DNA of 64,000 nucleotides from CAVUCH01 sp963739995 (lineage in GTDB: Bacteria > Acidobacteriota > Vicinamibacteria > Vicinamibacterales > JAENWD01). Of the stretch, positions 41,030-50,754 are shown piece by piece. The position numbers and the translations under genes are program-made. Within the stretch, counting starts at the first letter, position 1, and each line of letters opens with the position of its first letter. The DNA lies in the NCBI GenBank assembly GCA_963739995.1, contig CAVUCH010000010.1:1-64000 (forward strand), written 5' to 3'. The notes under the pieces are model-generated. The model was not told the origin of the DNA. It did no database searches and worked only from the letters and a program-made list of their open reading frames with translations.

Positions 41030-41880
41030 GGCAACCGCCCCAGGGGGCCAGGCGTCGTTCTGGTCGACGGGCTCGGCTGCGTGGCCAGACCGAGCGCGCG
41101 CTGGATCTCGGCACGGAGCCGATCCGCTTCGGCCTGTGCTGGATCGAGTGGCCGGATGGTGTCGAGCGCGGCGAGCGCACCGAGCACGTGACCGGTCGCG
41201 AATTGCGCCCGTGCACGGGCAAGCGCGATTTCAGCCTCACGCAGTACTGGCAGCGGCTCCTCTATCGTCACAGGTGTCACAGCGTGGCCTGCCGGCGTGC
41301 GCTGGAGCGCAGCGCGAATGTCGGCGAGCTCGAACAGGACGAGTGCGGCCCATGCAGCCACGGTCACGGCGACGACGCTCGTGATGGTCACCGCGTAGAA
41401 GCGCCAGGGCGAAGCTGCCGCACGCGACGCCGGCACTGAGGCCGCCGCAGGCGGACGTCGGTCGAGGGCCGGTTCGAGCACTGCCGGCCGTCGTGCGGGG
41501 GTCTGGAGGCGATCGAGGCGCTCGAGGTACGAAAGGGCGATCTCAGGTGAGGCGCCCCCGGACGCGGCCGCGCTCAGCAGGAATCGTGCGTCGGTTGTCT
41601 CACCACGATCGAACGCCGCCACCCCCTGATGCAGCAATTCTTCCGATTCGCGCTGCCGCTCCGCCTGCGCGCCTCGCGCGCGCTCGATGTACGCACGCGC
41701 GCGATCGTGGCCCCGGTCGAGAAACAGCACGCGCGTCCACACGTGGATGGCCGACTCGTAGGCACCGGCAAAATAGTGATCGAGCCCCTGGAGCAGCAGC
41801 TGTTCGACACGCGCCTCGCGCTCGACGCCAGAGAGCGCGTCGGCCGCGCGGGCCAGGTCCGTGCGGAGCGGGTCAGACAT
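41026..41880 (-). CDS. TPR-like protein with one membrane helix
   Basis: 284 aa. Residues ~25-125 have TPR-like helices ('LLQGLDHYFAGAYESAIHVWTRV', 'LLHQGVAAFDRGETTDARFLL'). One transmembrane segment lies at ~162-182 ('VTITSVVAVTVAAWAALVLF'). The ~95 C-terminal residues are helical and probably periplasmic. No known family; its place at the head of the operon, behind a good promoter, is the main context. Confidence 0.7.
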   Translation of the reverse strand: MSDPLRTDLARAADALSGVEREARVEQLLLQGLDHYFAGAYESAIHVWTRVLFLDRGHDRARAYIERARGAQAERQRESEELLHQGVAAFDRGETTDARFLLSAAASGGASPEIALSYLERLDRLQTPARRPAVLEPALDRRPPAAASVPASRAAASPWRFYAVTITSVVAVTVAAWAALVLFELADIRAALQRTPAGHAVTPVTIEEPLPVLREAEIALARARAQFATGHVLGALAALDTIRPLDPAQAEADRLRAEIQRALGLATQPSPSTRTTPGPLGRLP

Positions 41881-41918
41881 GCGGGATGGGGAACGCTGCC
41901 ATGGAAGAGGACCGCTGG

Positions 41919-41948
41919 ATTATCCGGCCAACCGCCACGGGCCGTCAA
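41919..41948 (-). promoter_or_regulatory. sigma70-type promoter of the TPR-RDD-pgpA run
   Basis: On the minus strand TTGACG (41948-41943), 18-bp spacer, GATAAT (41924-41919), about 40 nt before the TPR gene ATG at 41880. It lies in the divergent gap with ftcD. Confidence 0.6.
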
Positions 41949-41975
41949 CACGCAGGCTGTGCTACAAGGGTGCGT

Positions 41976-42884
41976 ATGGCCATCATCGAGTGCGTCCCGA
42001 ACGTGAGCGAAGGCAGGCGCCCGGAGGCGGTTCGCCGAATCGTCGACGCGGCCGCCGCGACGTCCGGCGTTCACCTGCTCGACTGGTCGTCGGACGCATC
42101 ACACAACCGTTCCGTGATCACACTCGCCGGCGAGGCTGGGCCGCTGCAGGCAGCCGTCCTGGCACTGTTCGCGCGGAGCCTCGAGTCGATCGACCTTCGC
42201 CACCACCAGGGCGAGCATCCGCGCATGGGTGCCGTGGACGTGGTGCCGTTCGTACCGATCGAAGGCGTCACGATGGACGACTGTGTTCAGCTGGCGCGCG
42301 AGACCGGGGAAGCGGTGGCGGCACGGTTCGGCGTGCCGGTGTTTCTCTATGAGGAGGCCGCCTCTGCACCGGCACGGCGCAACCTCGAGGACATCCGGCG
42401 CGGCGAGTTCGAGGGCCTCGCTGCCAAGATGGCGCAATCGGAGTGGCGGCCCGATTTCGGGCCTGCCACGCCGCACGTCAGCGGCGGCGCCGCCGCGATC
42501 GGGGCTCGCATGCCGCTCATCGCGTACAACGTCAACCTGGCGACCGACCGGCTGGACGTCGCGCGAAAGATCGCCGCCGCGGTACGATTCAGCAGCGGGG
42601 GCCTGCGCTTCGTCAAAGCCATGGGAATTGCGCTCGAGGACCGCGGGATGGTGCAGGTCTCGATGAACCTCACGAATTTCGAGAAGACGCCGATCTCACG
42701 CGTATTCGAGCTCGTCAGGCGCGAGGCGGCCCGTTACGGTGTGCCCGTGCTCGAAAGCGAGATTGTCGGACTCGTGCCCTCGGCGGCGCTGGTGGCCGCG
42801 GCCCAGTGGTATCTGCAGCTCGACGCATTCACCGGTGACCAGGTGCTCGAGCACCGGCTGCGCGCTGCGGGGCGGGCCGTGTGA
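41976..42884 (+). CDS. ftcD: glutamate formimidoyltransferase (single-domain FtcD)
   Basis: 302 aa starting MAIIECVPNVSEGRRPEAVRR, the signature N-terminus. 'HNRSVITLAGEAGPLQAAV', 'HQGEHPRMGAVDVVPFVP' (active-site His and substrate loop), 'VFLYEEAASAPARRNLEDIR' and 'LIAYNVNLATDRLDVARKIA'. Transfers formimino from formiminoglutamate to tetrahydrofolate in histidine degradation. The cyclodeaminase half of the mammalian enzyme is absent, as is normal in bacteria. No hut genes are nearby. Confidence 0.93.
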   Translation: MAIIECVPNVSEGRRPEAVRRIVDAAAATSGVHLLDWSSDASHNRSVITLAGEAGPLQAAVLALFARSLESIDLRHHQGEHPRMGAVDVVPFVPIEGVTMDDCVQLARETGEAVAARFGVPVFLYEEAASAPARRNLEDIRRGEFEGLAAKMAQSEWRPDFGPATPHVSGGAAAIGARMPLIAYNVNLATDRLDVARKIAAAVRFSSGGLRFVKAMGIALEDRGMVQVSMNLTNFEKTPISRVFELVRREAARYGVPVLESEIVGLVPSAALVAAAQWYLQLDAFTGDQVLEHRLRAAGRAV

Positions 42885-42886
42885 CG

Positions 42887-42952
42887 GCCCCCGTCGCGGG
42901 GGCGGTTCAGGAATGGACGGCGGCTCGCGAATCGATGAGGAGCGATTCGCGA
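42887..42952. terminator. paired hairpins between convergent ftcD and ntrX
   Basis: First hairpin: gcccccg (42887-42893) with cgggggc (42897-42903), loop tcg, starting 3 nt after the ftcD stop. Second: the 10-bp arms tcgcgaatcg (42925-42934) and cgattcgcga (42943-42952) with an 8-nt loop. The genes converge here, so both could end transcription from either side, though no long T-run follows. Confidence 0.55.
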
Positions 42953-42987
42953 ACCGTTACTGGCGGTTAGCAAGCCGGCCTCTACCT

Positions 42988-44403
<1,416 letters not shown>

Positions 44404-44452
44404 ACCTCGCCTCCCGCCACCGCGCCGCCCGCCGCGCCGGCCGAACTGCCGC

Positions 44453-46750
44453 TCAGCACGGCAGCTCAATCGTAAACCGCGCCCCGGTCGGCGTGTTCTC
44501 GCCGACCTCGATCGTCCCGCCGTGCTCGGCGACAATGCGGCGCACGATGGCGAGACCCAGCCCGCTCCCGCGCTTCTTCGTGGAGTAGTACGGCATGAAG
44601 AGCTTGTCCCGGTCTGCCGGGGGGATGCCCGGCCCGTTATCGGCGAGCACGAGCCGGGCGAGCTTGTTGGAGTGATCGTGCTGGGTCTCGATGCTGATGG
44701 TGCCACTCCGGCTGGTGGCCTCGATGGCATTGTCGATCAGGTTCACGACCACGCGCTTGATCTGTTCTGGATCGATCCGCACCAGCGGAAGTGCCGGATC
44801 GTATTGCCGATTGATCCGGACGTGGCTGAAGAGGCCGTTGTACAGCGTCAGCGTGTCGTCGAGCAGCGCATGGAGGTCCGCTGGGACAGCGCGCGGGGCC
44901 GGCATTCGCGCGAACTGCGAGAATTCGTCTACGAGCCCCTTGAGGGAGCCCACCTCCGCCACGATCGTGCTCGTGCATTCGGCCACGAGCGCCTGAGTAG
45001 CAGGCGCCGCAGTACCGAAGTGGCGGCGCAGTCGCTCGGCCGAGAGCTGGATGGGCGTCAGCGGGTTCTTGATCTCGTGCGCGAGTCGCCGTGCCACCTC
45101 CCGCCAGGCCGCCACCTTCTGTGATCGGATGAGGGGGGTCACATCGTCGAACACCAGCACCGCACCCTCGTCCGCCCCCGACTCGCCGTGCAGGGCGCTG
45201 GCGACCGCGGCCAGATGGACCTCGCGATCCTCGCGCATCAACGCGATTTCCTGGGCCCGCGGCTCGGTGCGGCCACGCAGTACCTTGTGCAGCAAGTCGA
45301 GCAGCGGTGCGAGATCGCGGCGGCCGAGCACGTCGTGCGCCGCGCGGCCGGTCGCGTACGGGTCGAGCCCGAGCAGGCGGGCGGCCGAGGCGTTGATGGT
45401 GGTGACCAGGCCGGCGGCATCCACGGAAATCACGCCCGTGGCAATCCGCTCGAGCACCGTTTCGATGTAGCGCCGCCGCCCTTCGACCTCGAGATGCTTT
45501 CGCTGCAGGTCGTAGGTGGACTGTTCCAGCTTCTGGCGGCTTGCGGCGAGCTCTCCCGCCATGCTGTTGAACGCCTCGACGAGCGAGCCGAACTCGTCGG
45601 CCGTCTCGGGCTCGAGCCGCCGATCCAAATGTCCGGCGCCGATCTCGCGCGCGGCCGCCGACAGCATCTGCACGGGCCGCGTGATCCGCTTGGCGAGGTA
45701 CAGCCCAATCCATGTCGCGCCCACCATGATCATGAGCGTGAGCATCAGGAAGAACGAGAGGTACGCGCCGGTGAGCGGCTGCTTGAGGACGCGGAGCTGC
45801 ATGTAGTCCTCGTATGCGCGCGTCATGCGGCGCGAACGCTCGGCCAGATCGCCGGAGAGCAGGCCGGTCGCCACCACCACGCCAACCGTACGCCCGTCGG
45901 GCCCGCGAACGGGCGCCGCCGCGCGCATCAGCTCGCCGCCCCCGGTGAGGGTTTCCAGGGCGCGCTGCTCGGCTGCGCCAGACGCCGCTCGCTCGGCGAG
46001 CCGGTCAGCCGATGCTCGCGAGTACCCGGGCGGCAGATTCGGCGATGCCACGTCGATCACGGGCACCACCTGCACGCCTCCTTCAGCCCCGCGCTGCACC
46101 CGGTAGACGGTCACCATCTGCAGCCGCTCGAGGGTTACTTCCGGGGCGATGATGTCGCGCACGCGCGACGGCGGCACCGGCGTACCCGTCAGCTCACCCG
46201 GCAGCATGCGCGCGATCCGCTGCGCGTGGTCGGTCACGAGCTTCTGCCGGTCGCGATAGTAGTCGCTCGCGATCCTGTTGGCCGACGACAGGACCTCGTC
46301 CATCGGGGCGTTGAACCATCGGTCGGCGCTCGTGCGGATCACCTCGCTGCCCACGATCAGCACCAGGACCGACGGGATGAGCGTCATCCCGAGCAGCACC
46401 GCCACCAGCTTCGCGCGGAACCGGGCGAACGGCAGCGCCCGCCGGCGTTCGACGATCAGCTTGATGATGTTGCGCGCGAGCACGAATACCAGAGCCGCGA
46501 GCATCGTGACGTCGGCGACCGAGAGGGCGTAGAGCACGACCTCCACGAGGAAGTCGGGCGAGTACGTGGCGGAGCGGTTCGCTATCGTGAGTAGTGCGGC
46601 GAGCGCGCCGACGAGCAGCAGGATACCGATCAGGATGAGGCGTGAGTTATCGCGGAACGGACGACGGCGCGGTCCGGCGGCAGCCGCCGTTGCGGGCGGG
46701 TCCGGGAGCACGGGCGTCGGCGGCTCGGCGTCGCGAAGCCTCAGGGCCAT
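44453..46750 (-). CDS. ntrY: NtrY-type sensor histidine kinase
   Basis: 765 aa. Three N-terminal membrane segments (~36-60, ~70-95, ~115-135), a periplasmic sensor region (~140-325), a fourth segment (~328-350), HAMP (~350-400), a PAS domain (~420-530), HisKA with His in 'RRLAHEIKNPLTPIQLSAERL' (a NtrY hallmark), and HATPase with 'NLIDNAIEAT', 'DNGPGIP' and 'GSGLGLAIVRRIV'. Cognate of NtrX, whose start lies 50 nt downstream. The N-terminal Pro/Ala-rich ~35 residues are cytoplasmic. Confidence 0.93.
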   Translation of the reverse strand: MALRLRDAEPPTPVLPDPPATAAAAGPRRRPFRDNSRLILIGILLLVGALAALLTIANRSATYSPDFLVEVVLYALSVADVTMLAALVFVLARNIIKLIVERRRALPFARFRAKLVAVLLGMTLIPSVLVLIVGSEVIRTSADRWFNAPMDEVLSSANRIASDYYRDRQKLVTDHAQRIARMLPGELTGTPVPPSRVRDIIAPEVTLERLQMVTVYRVQRGAEGGVQVVPVIDVASPNLPPGYSRASADRLAERAASGAAEQRALETLTGGGELMRAAAPVRGPDGRTVGVVVATGLLSGDLAERSRRMTRAYEDYMQLRVLKQPLTGAYLSFFLMLTLMIMVGATWIGLYLAKRITRPVQMLSAAAREIGAGHLDRRLEPETADEFGSLVEAFNSMAGELAASRQKLEQSTYDLQRKHLEVEGRRRYIETVLERIATGVISVDAAGLVTTINASAARLLGLDPYATGRAAHDVLGRRDLAPLLDLLHKVLRGRTEPRAQEIALMREDREVHLAAVASALHGESGADEGAVLVFDDVTPLIRSQKVAAWREVARRLAHEIKNPLTPIQLSAERLRRHFGTAAPATQALVAECTSTIVAEVGSLKGLVDEFSQFARMPAPRAVPADLHALLDDTLTLYNGLFSHVRINRQYDPALPLVRIDPEQIKRVVVNLIDNAIEATSRSGTISIETQHDHSNKLARLVLADNGPGIPPADRDKLFMPYYSTKKRGSGLGLAIVRRIVAEHGGTIEVGENTPTGARFTIELPC

Positions 46751-46826
46751 GGCGAGTCACGCAGACATCGGCGCGCCGTCAGGCGGCCCGCAGGCCGGGC
46801 GGACGGCCGCACGCGGGAGCGACGTG

Positions 46827-47384
46827 TCAGGGAAGGAAGGTGAATCGCGCGTGCCCCCACGCGCCCGTGCGGTCCCACGGCAGCAGCGACCACGTGCTGC
46901 GCGGCCGCGCCCGGGCGCGCACGCGGACGTAGTATTCGGCGTTGGGCTCGAGCTCGGTAGTGCGGAACAATGGTACCCGATCGAACTTCGTGAGCCAGCG
47001 ATCGACCTCGGCCTGATTTTCGGTCACGAGCGCGTCTTCGACGCGGCCGTCGATGAGGCGCGAGAGCTGATGCCGGCGGGTCAGGTTGTCGAACTGGACC
47101 GTCGCGACGACGGTCGCAATCGCAATCGTCCGATCCACCCAGAGCGGTACGCCTCGCCGCAGTTCGAAATCGTAGGCAAACGAGGTCTGCAGGCCGCTGC
47201 GAATGGTCTGGCGGAACTCGTCCGTCACCCCGCCAGCCAGCTCGAAGGACACGTACACCTGGCCATCGCGCGGCAAGGGCATGACACGAATCGATTCCGT
47301 ACCCGACGGCGGCGCCGACTGCGGCGCAGCGGCCAGCGACACCAAGCCGGCGAGCAGCACGAGGAGGGGTATGCGGCGCATCAT
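46827..47384 (-). CDS. DUF4390-family periplasmic protein
   Basis: 185 aa. Signal peptide 'MMRRIPLLVLLAGLVSLAAA'. The mature part is predicted beta-rich ('QVYVSFELAGGVTDEFRQTI', 'AIATVVATVQFDNLTRRHQL') and ends 'DRTGAWGHARFTFLP'. DUF4390 genes commonly sit directly before ntrY, as here, which suggests an accessory or sensing role for the NtrY periplasmic part. Its ATG overlaps the nrdR stop. Confidence 0.8.
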   Translation of the reverse strand: MMRRIPLLVLLAGLVSLAAAPQSAPPSGTESIRVMPLPRDGQVYVSFELAGGVTDEFRQTIRSGLQTSFAYDFELRRGVPLWVDRTIAIATVVATVQFDNLTRRHQLSRLIDGRVEDALVTENQAEVDRWLTKFDRVPLFRTTELEPNAEYYVRVRARARPRSTWSLLPWDRTGAWGHARFTFLP

Positions 47385-47839
47385 TCCCTCGCGTTCAACA
47401 GGTCTTTCAGCTCGTTCATGAACTCGCCGATATCGCGAAAATGCCGGTACACGGAGGCGAACCGCACGTACGCCACCTTGTCGAGGTGCTTCAGCTCCTG
47501 CATCACGAACGCGCCGATGTCGGCGGTCGGGATCTCCTTCTCCGGCCGCTCCTGCAGCATCGACTCGACCCGGTCGGCCACGGCATCGATCGCGGCGACG
47601 CTGACCGGCCGCTTCTCGCACGCTTTCAGCAGGCCCGCCACGAGCTTCTGCCGCTCGAACCGCTCGCGCGTGCCGTCCTTCTTGATCACCATGTACGGGA
47701 TCTCTTCGATCCGCTCGTAGCTGGTGAAACGGCGGCCGCAGTCGAGGCACTCGCGCCGTCGGCGGATGACTTCCCCTTCCTTGCTCTCCCGCGAATCGAC
47801 GACCTTGTCGCCGAGGTGGGCGCAATACGGGCACTTCAC
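47381..47839 (-). CDS. nrdR: ribonucleotide reductase repressor NrdR
   Basis: 152 aa, canonical. Zinc ribbon 'MKCPYCAHLGDKVVDSRES' and 'RRECLDCGRRFTSYERIE', then ATP-cone 'MVIKKDGTRERFERQKLVAGLLKACEKRPV' (residues ~50-80). Represses nrd genes through NrdR boxes when bound to ATP/dATP. Overlaps both neighbours by 4 nt. No nrd gene is in the window. Confidence 0.96.
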   Translation of the reverse strand: MKCPYCAHLGDKVVDSRESKEGEVIRRRRECLDCGRRFTSYERIEEIPYMVIKKDGTRERFERQKLVAGLLKACEKRPVSVAAIDAVADRVESMLQERPEKEIPTADIGAFVMQELKHLDKVAYVRFASVYRHFRDIGEFMNELKDLLNARE

Positions 47840-48864
47840 GCGCGCTCCTCGGCGCCGTCGGTTCGCATCGCGCGGCCAACCCCGGCCAGGCTGATCCCAT
47901 CGCGCGCCAGCAGGACGAGCCCGACTACGGTCACCGGCACGAAGGATACCGCATGTAGCACGATCGCTGCACCTACCGCGCGGTCATTGGGCGCCGCATA
48001 GAAGCTTGTGGCGGCCAGCCGGTAGAAGTAGTGGAACCCACCCACGCCCGCGGGCGTCGGCACCGCCACCCCGACCACGAGCAGGGCCATCACGAGAAAG
48101 GAGCCCATGAACGGAAGGTCGATGTGGAAGGCCCGTGAGACGCACCAGATGCCTGTCGCGATCGAGAGCCAGAGCGGGACCGATAGCAGCAGGGCGACCG
48201 CAAGCCGGCCTGGCTGTCGCACGATGGCGAGTCCGTTCGCAAAGGTCCGCAGGAACCGTGTGCCAGCCGCCGCAAGCCGGACCGGCAGCGCGCGCTCGAA
48301 CCCTGCCTGCAGGGAGTTCAGCGTGCCAGGGTGACCGGCGAGGAAGAACATCGCCGCGAGCGCGAGGACGGAAACGAGCGCCGCCAGGCCGCCGCCGATT
48401 TTCAGCCGGCTGAAAGCCAGCGGGTCGCCGCGGGCGAAGTCGGGCTCCGCGAGCAGCAGAAACAGGCCAAACAGCAGCAGCACCATCACCGTGTCGAGCA
48501 CCCGCTCGAGGATGATCGTGGCAAAGGCCGCCGTGGCGCTCAGACCTTCCTTGCGCGCGAGCAGCCAGGGCCGCAACACCTCGCCAGCCCGGGCCGGCAG
48601 CACGGCGCTGGCCGCAAATCCAATGATCGTCATCCGGAGGGCGTTCGCGAGGCTCACCCGACCGATCGGCGAGAGCAGGTACTGCCATCGCATCGCGCGA
48701 AACACGTACGTGATCGCGGTCAGCACCACCGACAGGAGCAGGACGCCCATCCGGGCCCGGGTCACCTCCGCCCATACCTCGCGCAGGTTGGCATTGCGCA
48801 AGAAGAGCGCGAGCAGGATGATTCCCAGCAGCGCAACAATCGCAGTCCTCAGGTGTGCACGCAT
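47836..48864 (-). CDS. UPF0104/flippase-like polytopic membrane protein
   Basis: 342 aa with about eight membrane helices. Family features: 'RAMRWQYLLSPIGRVSLANALRMTIIGFA' (residues ~58-86), 'LPARAGEVLRPWLLARKEG', 'ERVLDTVMVLLLFG' and 'PTPAGVGGFHYFYR'. This is the lysylphosphatidylglycerol-synthase-type transmembrane fold without the synthase domain; members are proposed lipid flippases or dolichol/glycan transporters. First gene of the nrdR-ntrYX run; divergent from purC. TTG 48867 is one codon upstream. Confidence 0.85.
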   Translation of the reverse strand: MRAHLRTAIVALLGIILLALFLRNANLREVWAEVTRARMGVLLLSVVLTAITYVFRAMRWQYLLSPIGRVSLANALRMTIIGFAASAVLPARAGEVLRPWLLARKEGLSATAAFATIILERVLDTVMVLLLFGLFLLLAEPDFARGDPLAFSRLKIGGGLAALVSVLALAAMFFLAGHPGTLNSLQAGFERALPVRLAAAGTRFLRTFANGLAIVRQPGRLAVALLLSVPLWLSIATGIWCVSRAFHIDLPFMGSFLVMALLVVGVAVPTPAGVGGFHYFYRLAATSFYAAPNDRAVGAAIVLHAVSFVPVTVVGLVLLARDGISLAGVGRAMRTDGAEERA

Positions 48865-49031
48865 CAAGGAGTGGCGAATCCGGCGTCCGGCGGAACGGCC
48901 GCCCTGGCTGGCGGGTCTCCTGTGCTTCGCAGGATCGGCCTACTATATGCCCCTTTCCGGGCCACGGGAAGCGTTCTCACGCACTCGGAGTGCATCTGCT
49001 AACATGCGCCCTCTTGCGGAGGTCCTCGAGG

Positions 49032-49940
49032 GTGCCGCCCACGATTCCCGTTCTGCACACCGATATCCCAGGTCTCGAGCGCGTCCGCACCGGCAAGGTG
49101 CGCGATGTGTATGCGGCCGGGGACATGCTCGTCATCATCGCCACGGACCGCATCTCCGCGTTTGATTACGTGCTCGGGTCTGGCATTCCGGACAAGGGGC
49201 GCATCCTGACGCAGTTGTCGGCGTTCTGGTTCGAGCACCTGCGCGACATCGTGCCGAACCACGTGATCACGCTGGACCCGTCGCAGTACCCGCCGGCGGC
49301 CCGGGCCTGGGCCGACCAGTTGGCTGGGCGCAGCATGCTGGTGCAGCGCACGGCGCCCGTTCCAATCGAGTGCGTCGCCCGCGGCTACCTGGCCGGGTCC
49401 GGGTGGAAGGACTACACGCGGACCGGGGCGGTGTGCGGCATCGAGCTGCCACCAGGACTGCAGGAGTCGGATCCGCTGCCGGCGCCAATCTTCACGCCGG
49501 CCACCAAGGCGGAGTCGGGCCATGACGAGAACGTCTCCGCGGCTATGGCAGCCTCGCTGGTCGGCTCTGACACCGTGGCGTTCCTCGAACGCGTCACGCT
49601 GGCCCTGTACGAGCGCGCCTCCGCACACGCCGAAGCTCACGGCATCATCCTCGCGGACACCAAGTTCGAGTTCGGGTGGACCGGCCTTCCCGGGGACAGC
49701 GACCTGATGTTGATCGACGAGGCGGTCACGCCGGACTCCTCGCGCTTCTGGCCAAAGGATGGCTACCGCCCCGGCGGCGCCCAGGCCAGTTACGACAAGC
49801 AGTTCGTGCGCGACTACCTGGAGGCAATTCGGTGGAACAAGCAGCCGCCGGTGCCGGCGCTCCCCGATGACGTGGTGCGGCGCACGCGCGAGAAGTACCT
49901 CGAGGCCTTTCACCTGCTGACCGGGCACGAGCTGCGGTGA
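49032..49940 (+). CDS. purC: SAICAR synthase (PurC)
   Basis: 302 aa from GTG 49032 with GCGGAGG 10 nt upstream. 'RTGKVRDVYAAGDMLVIIATDRISAFDYVL' (~18-47; ATP site), 'TAPVPIECVARGYLAGSGWKDY', 'FTPATKAESGHDENVS', 'DTKFEFGWTGLP' and 'DEAVTPDSSRFWPKDGY'. Joins aspartate to CAIR in purine synthesis. This is the longer, yeast/Gram-positive-like form. The stop overlaps the next start (GTGA). Confidence 0.95.
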   Translation: MPPTIPVLHTDIPGLERVRTGKVRDVYAAGDMLVIIATDRISAFDYVLGSGIPDKGRILTQLSAFWFEHLRDIVPNHVITLDPSQYPPAARAWADQLAGRSMLVQRTAPVPIECVARGYLAGSGWKDYTRTGAVCGIELPPGLQESDPLPAPIFTPATKAESGHDENVSAAMAASLVGSDTVAFLERVTLALYERASAHAEAHGIILADTKFEFGWTGLPGDSDLMLIDEAVTPDSSRFWPKDGYRPGGAQASYDKQFVRDYLEAIRWNKQPPVPALPDDVVRRTREKYLEAFHLLTGHELR

Positions 49941-50167
49941 GCGCCCACGCCCTCCGCGATCTGCTGGATCGGCTCGTGACCGAGATGATCAAGGGCGGCA
50001 TCACCCTGGACGAAGGCCGGCAGGCGCTGGAGTCGCGGCTCATCGAGCGGGCCGTCGACAGCGCCGGCGGGCACCTGGGACACGCAGCCGACCTGCTCGG
50101 AGTCCATCGCAACACGCTGGCCAGGAAGATGACCGAGTATCGCATCCGACTGAAGGGAAAAGCCTGA
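49937..50167 (+). CDS. Fis-type HTH protein
   Basis: 76 aa, GTG start overlapping the purC stop. The C-terminal 40 residues form a Fis-like helix-turn-helix: 'ALESRLIERAVDSAGGHLGHAADLLGVHRN' (residues ~30-60) followed by 'TLARKMTEYRI'. The N-terminal part is helical. It may act as a nucleoid or promoter-binding factor, or as a stand-alone copy of the NtrC C-terminal domain. Target unknown. It ends just before the groESL promoter. Confidence 0.8.
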   Translation: MSAHALRDLLDRLVTEMIKGGITLDEGRQALESRLIERAVDSAGGHLGHAADLLGVHRNTLARKMTEYRIRLKGKA

Positions 50168-50190
50168 CGTTCCCCGCCGCACTGCCCGGC

Positions 50191-50219
50191 TTGACACTCC
50201 ATTGCCCACCCACTAGAAT
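50191..50219 (+). promoter_or_regulatory. sigma70 promoter of groESL
   Basis: TTGACA (50191-50196), a 17-bp spacer and TAGAAT (50214-50219): a near-perfect vegetative promoter. The CIRCE operator begins on its last base. Confidence 0.85.
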
Positions 50220-50245
50220 TAGCAGTCGCGTCCGACGAGTGCTAA
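50219..50245 (+). promoter_or_regulatory. CIRCE operator (HrcA site)
   Basis: ttagcagtc (50219-50227), nine bases, gagtgctaa (50237-50245). This matches the CIRCE consensus TTAGCACTC-N9-GAGTGCTAA with one change in the left arm (C to G). It overlaps the transcription start region, where HrcA represses groESL until heat shock. Confidence 0.92.
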
Positions 50246-50329
50246 TCGCTGGCATTCGCGGGAGCAAGCAGCTATCTCATTAGCTCGTTCAAGCCAACTC
50301 GACCAAACAACCGACTACGGAGTTAGATC

Positions 50330-50626
50330 ATGAAAGTACGACCGCTCCACGACCGGATCATCGTCAAGCGCATCGAGGAAGGTGAGCAGCAGGTCGGCGG
50401 GATCATCATCCCGGACACGGCCAAGGAAAAGCCACAGCAGGGCAAGGTCATCGCCGCGGGTACCGGCAAGGTCAAGGACGACGGCAAGCGCACCCCTCTT
50501 GACGTGAAGGAAGGCGACACAATCCTCTTCGGCAAGTATTCCGGCCAAGAGATCAAGCTCGACGGCGATGAGCACCTGATCATGCGCGAAGACGAGGTGC
50601 TGGCAGTCCTCGAGTCGGTGTCCTAG
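50330..50626 (+). CDS. groES: co-chaperonin GroES
   Basis: 98 aa, full length. 'MKVRPLHDRIIVKRIEEGEQ', mobile loop 'QQVGGIIIPDTAKEKPQQG', then 'GDTILFGKYSGQEIKLDG' and a C-terminal 'EDEVLAVLES'. Caps GroEL during folding. A 128-nt gap to groEL contains a 7-bp inverted repeat (ggaccgg near 50659) but no promoter I trust. ATG preceded by CGGAG. Confidence 0.97.
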   Translation: MKVRPLHDRIIVKRIEEGEQQVGGIIIPDTAKEKPQQGKVIAAGTGKVKDDGKRTPLDVKEGDTILFGKYSGQEIKLDGDEHLIMREDEVLAVLESVS

Positions 50627-50754
50627 GTATCTCGCCGCGGCCCGCGCCGCGCGCGTCAGCGGACCGGTACGCCCGGTCCCTCGACACAGTGACAATGTTC
50701 AGACACCCCGCGGGCGTCGGCGCCCCCGGGATTTGATTCACGGGAGTTCCACAG

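Noticed and set aside
50627..50754. A second promoter or riboswitch between groES and groEL
   Set aside because: Only one short inverted repeat was found; there is no clear -35/-10 pair and no known riboswitch core.
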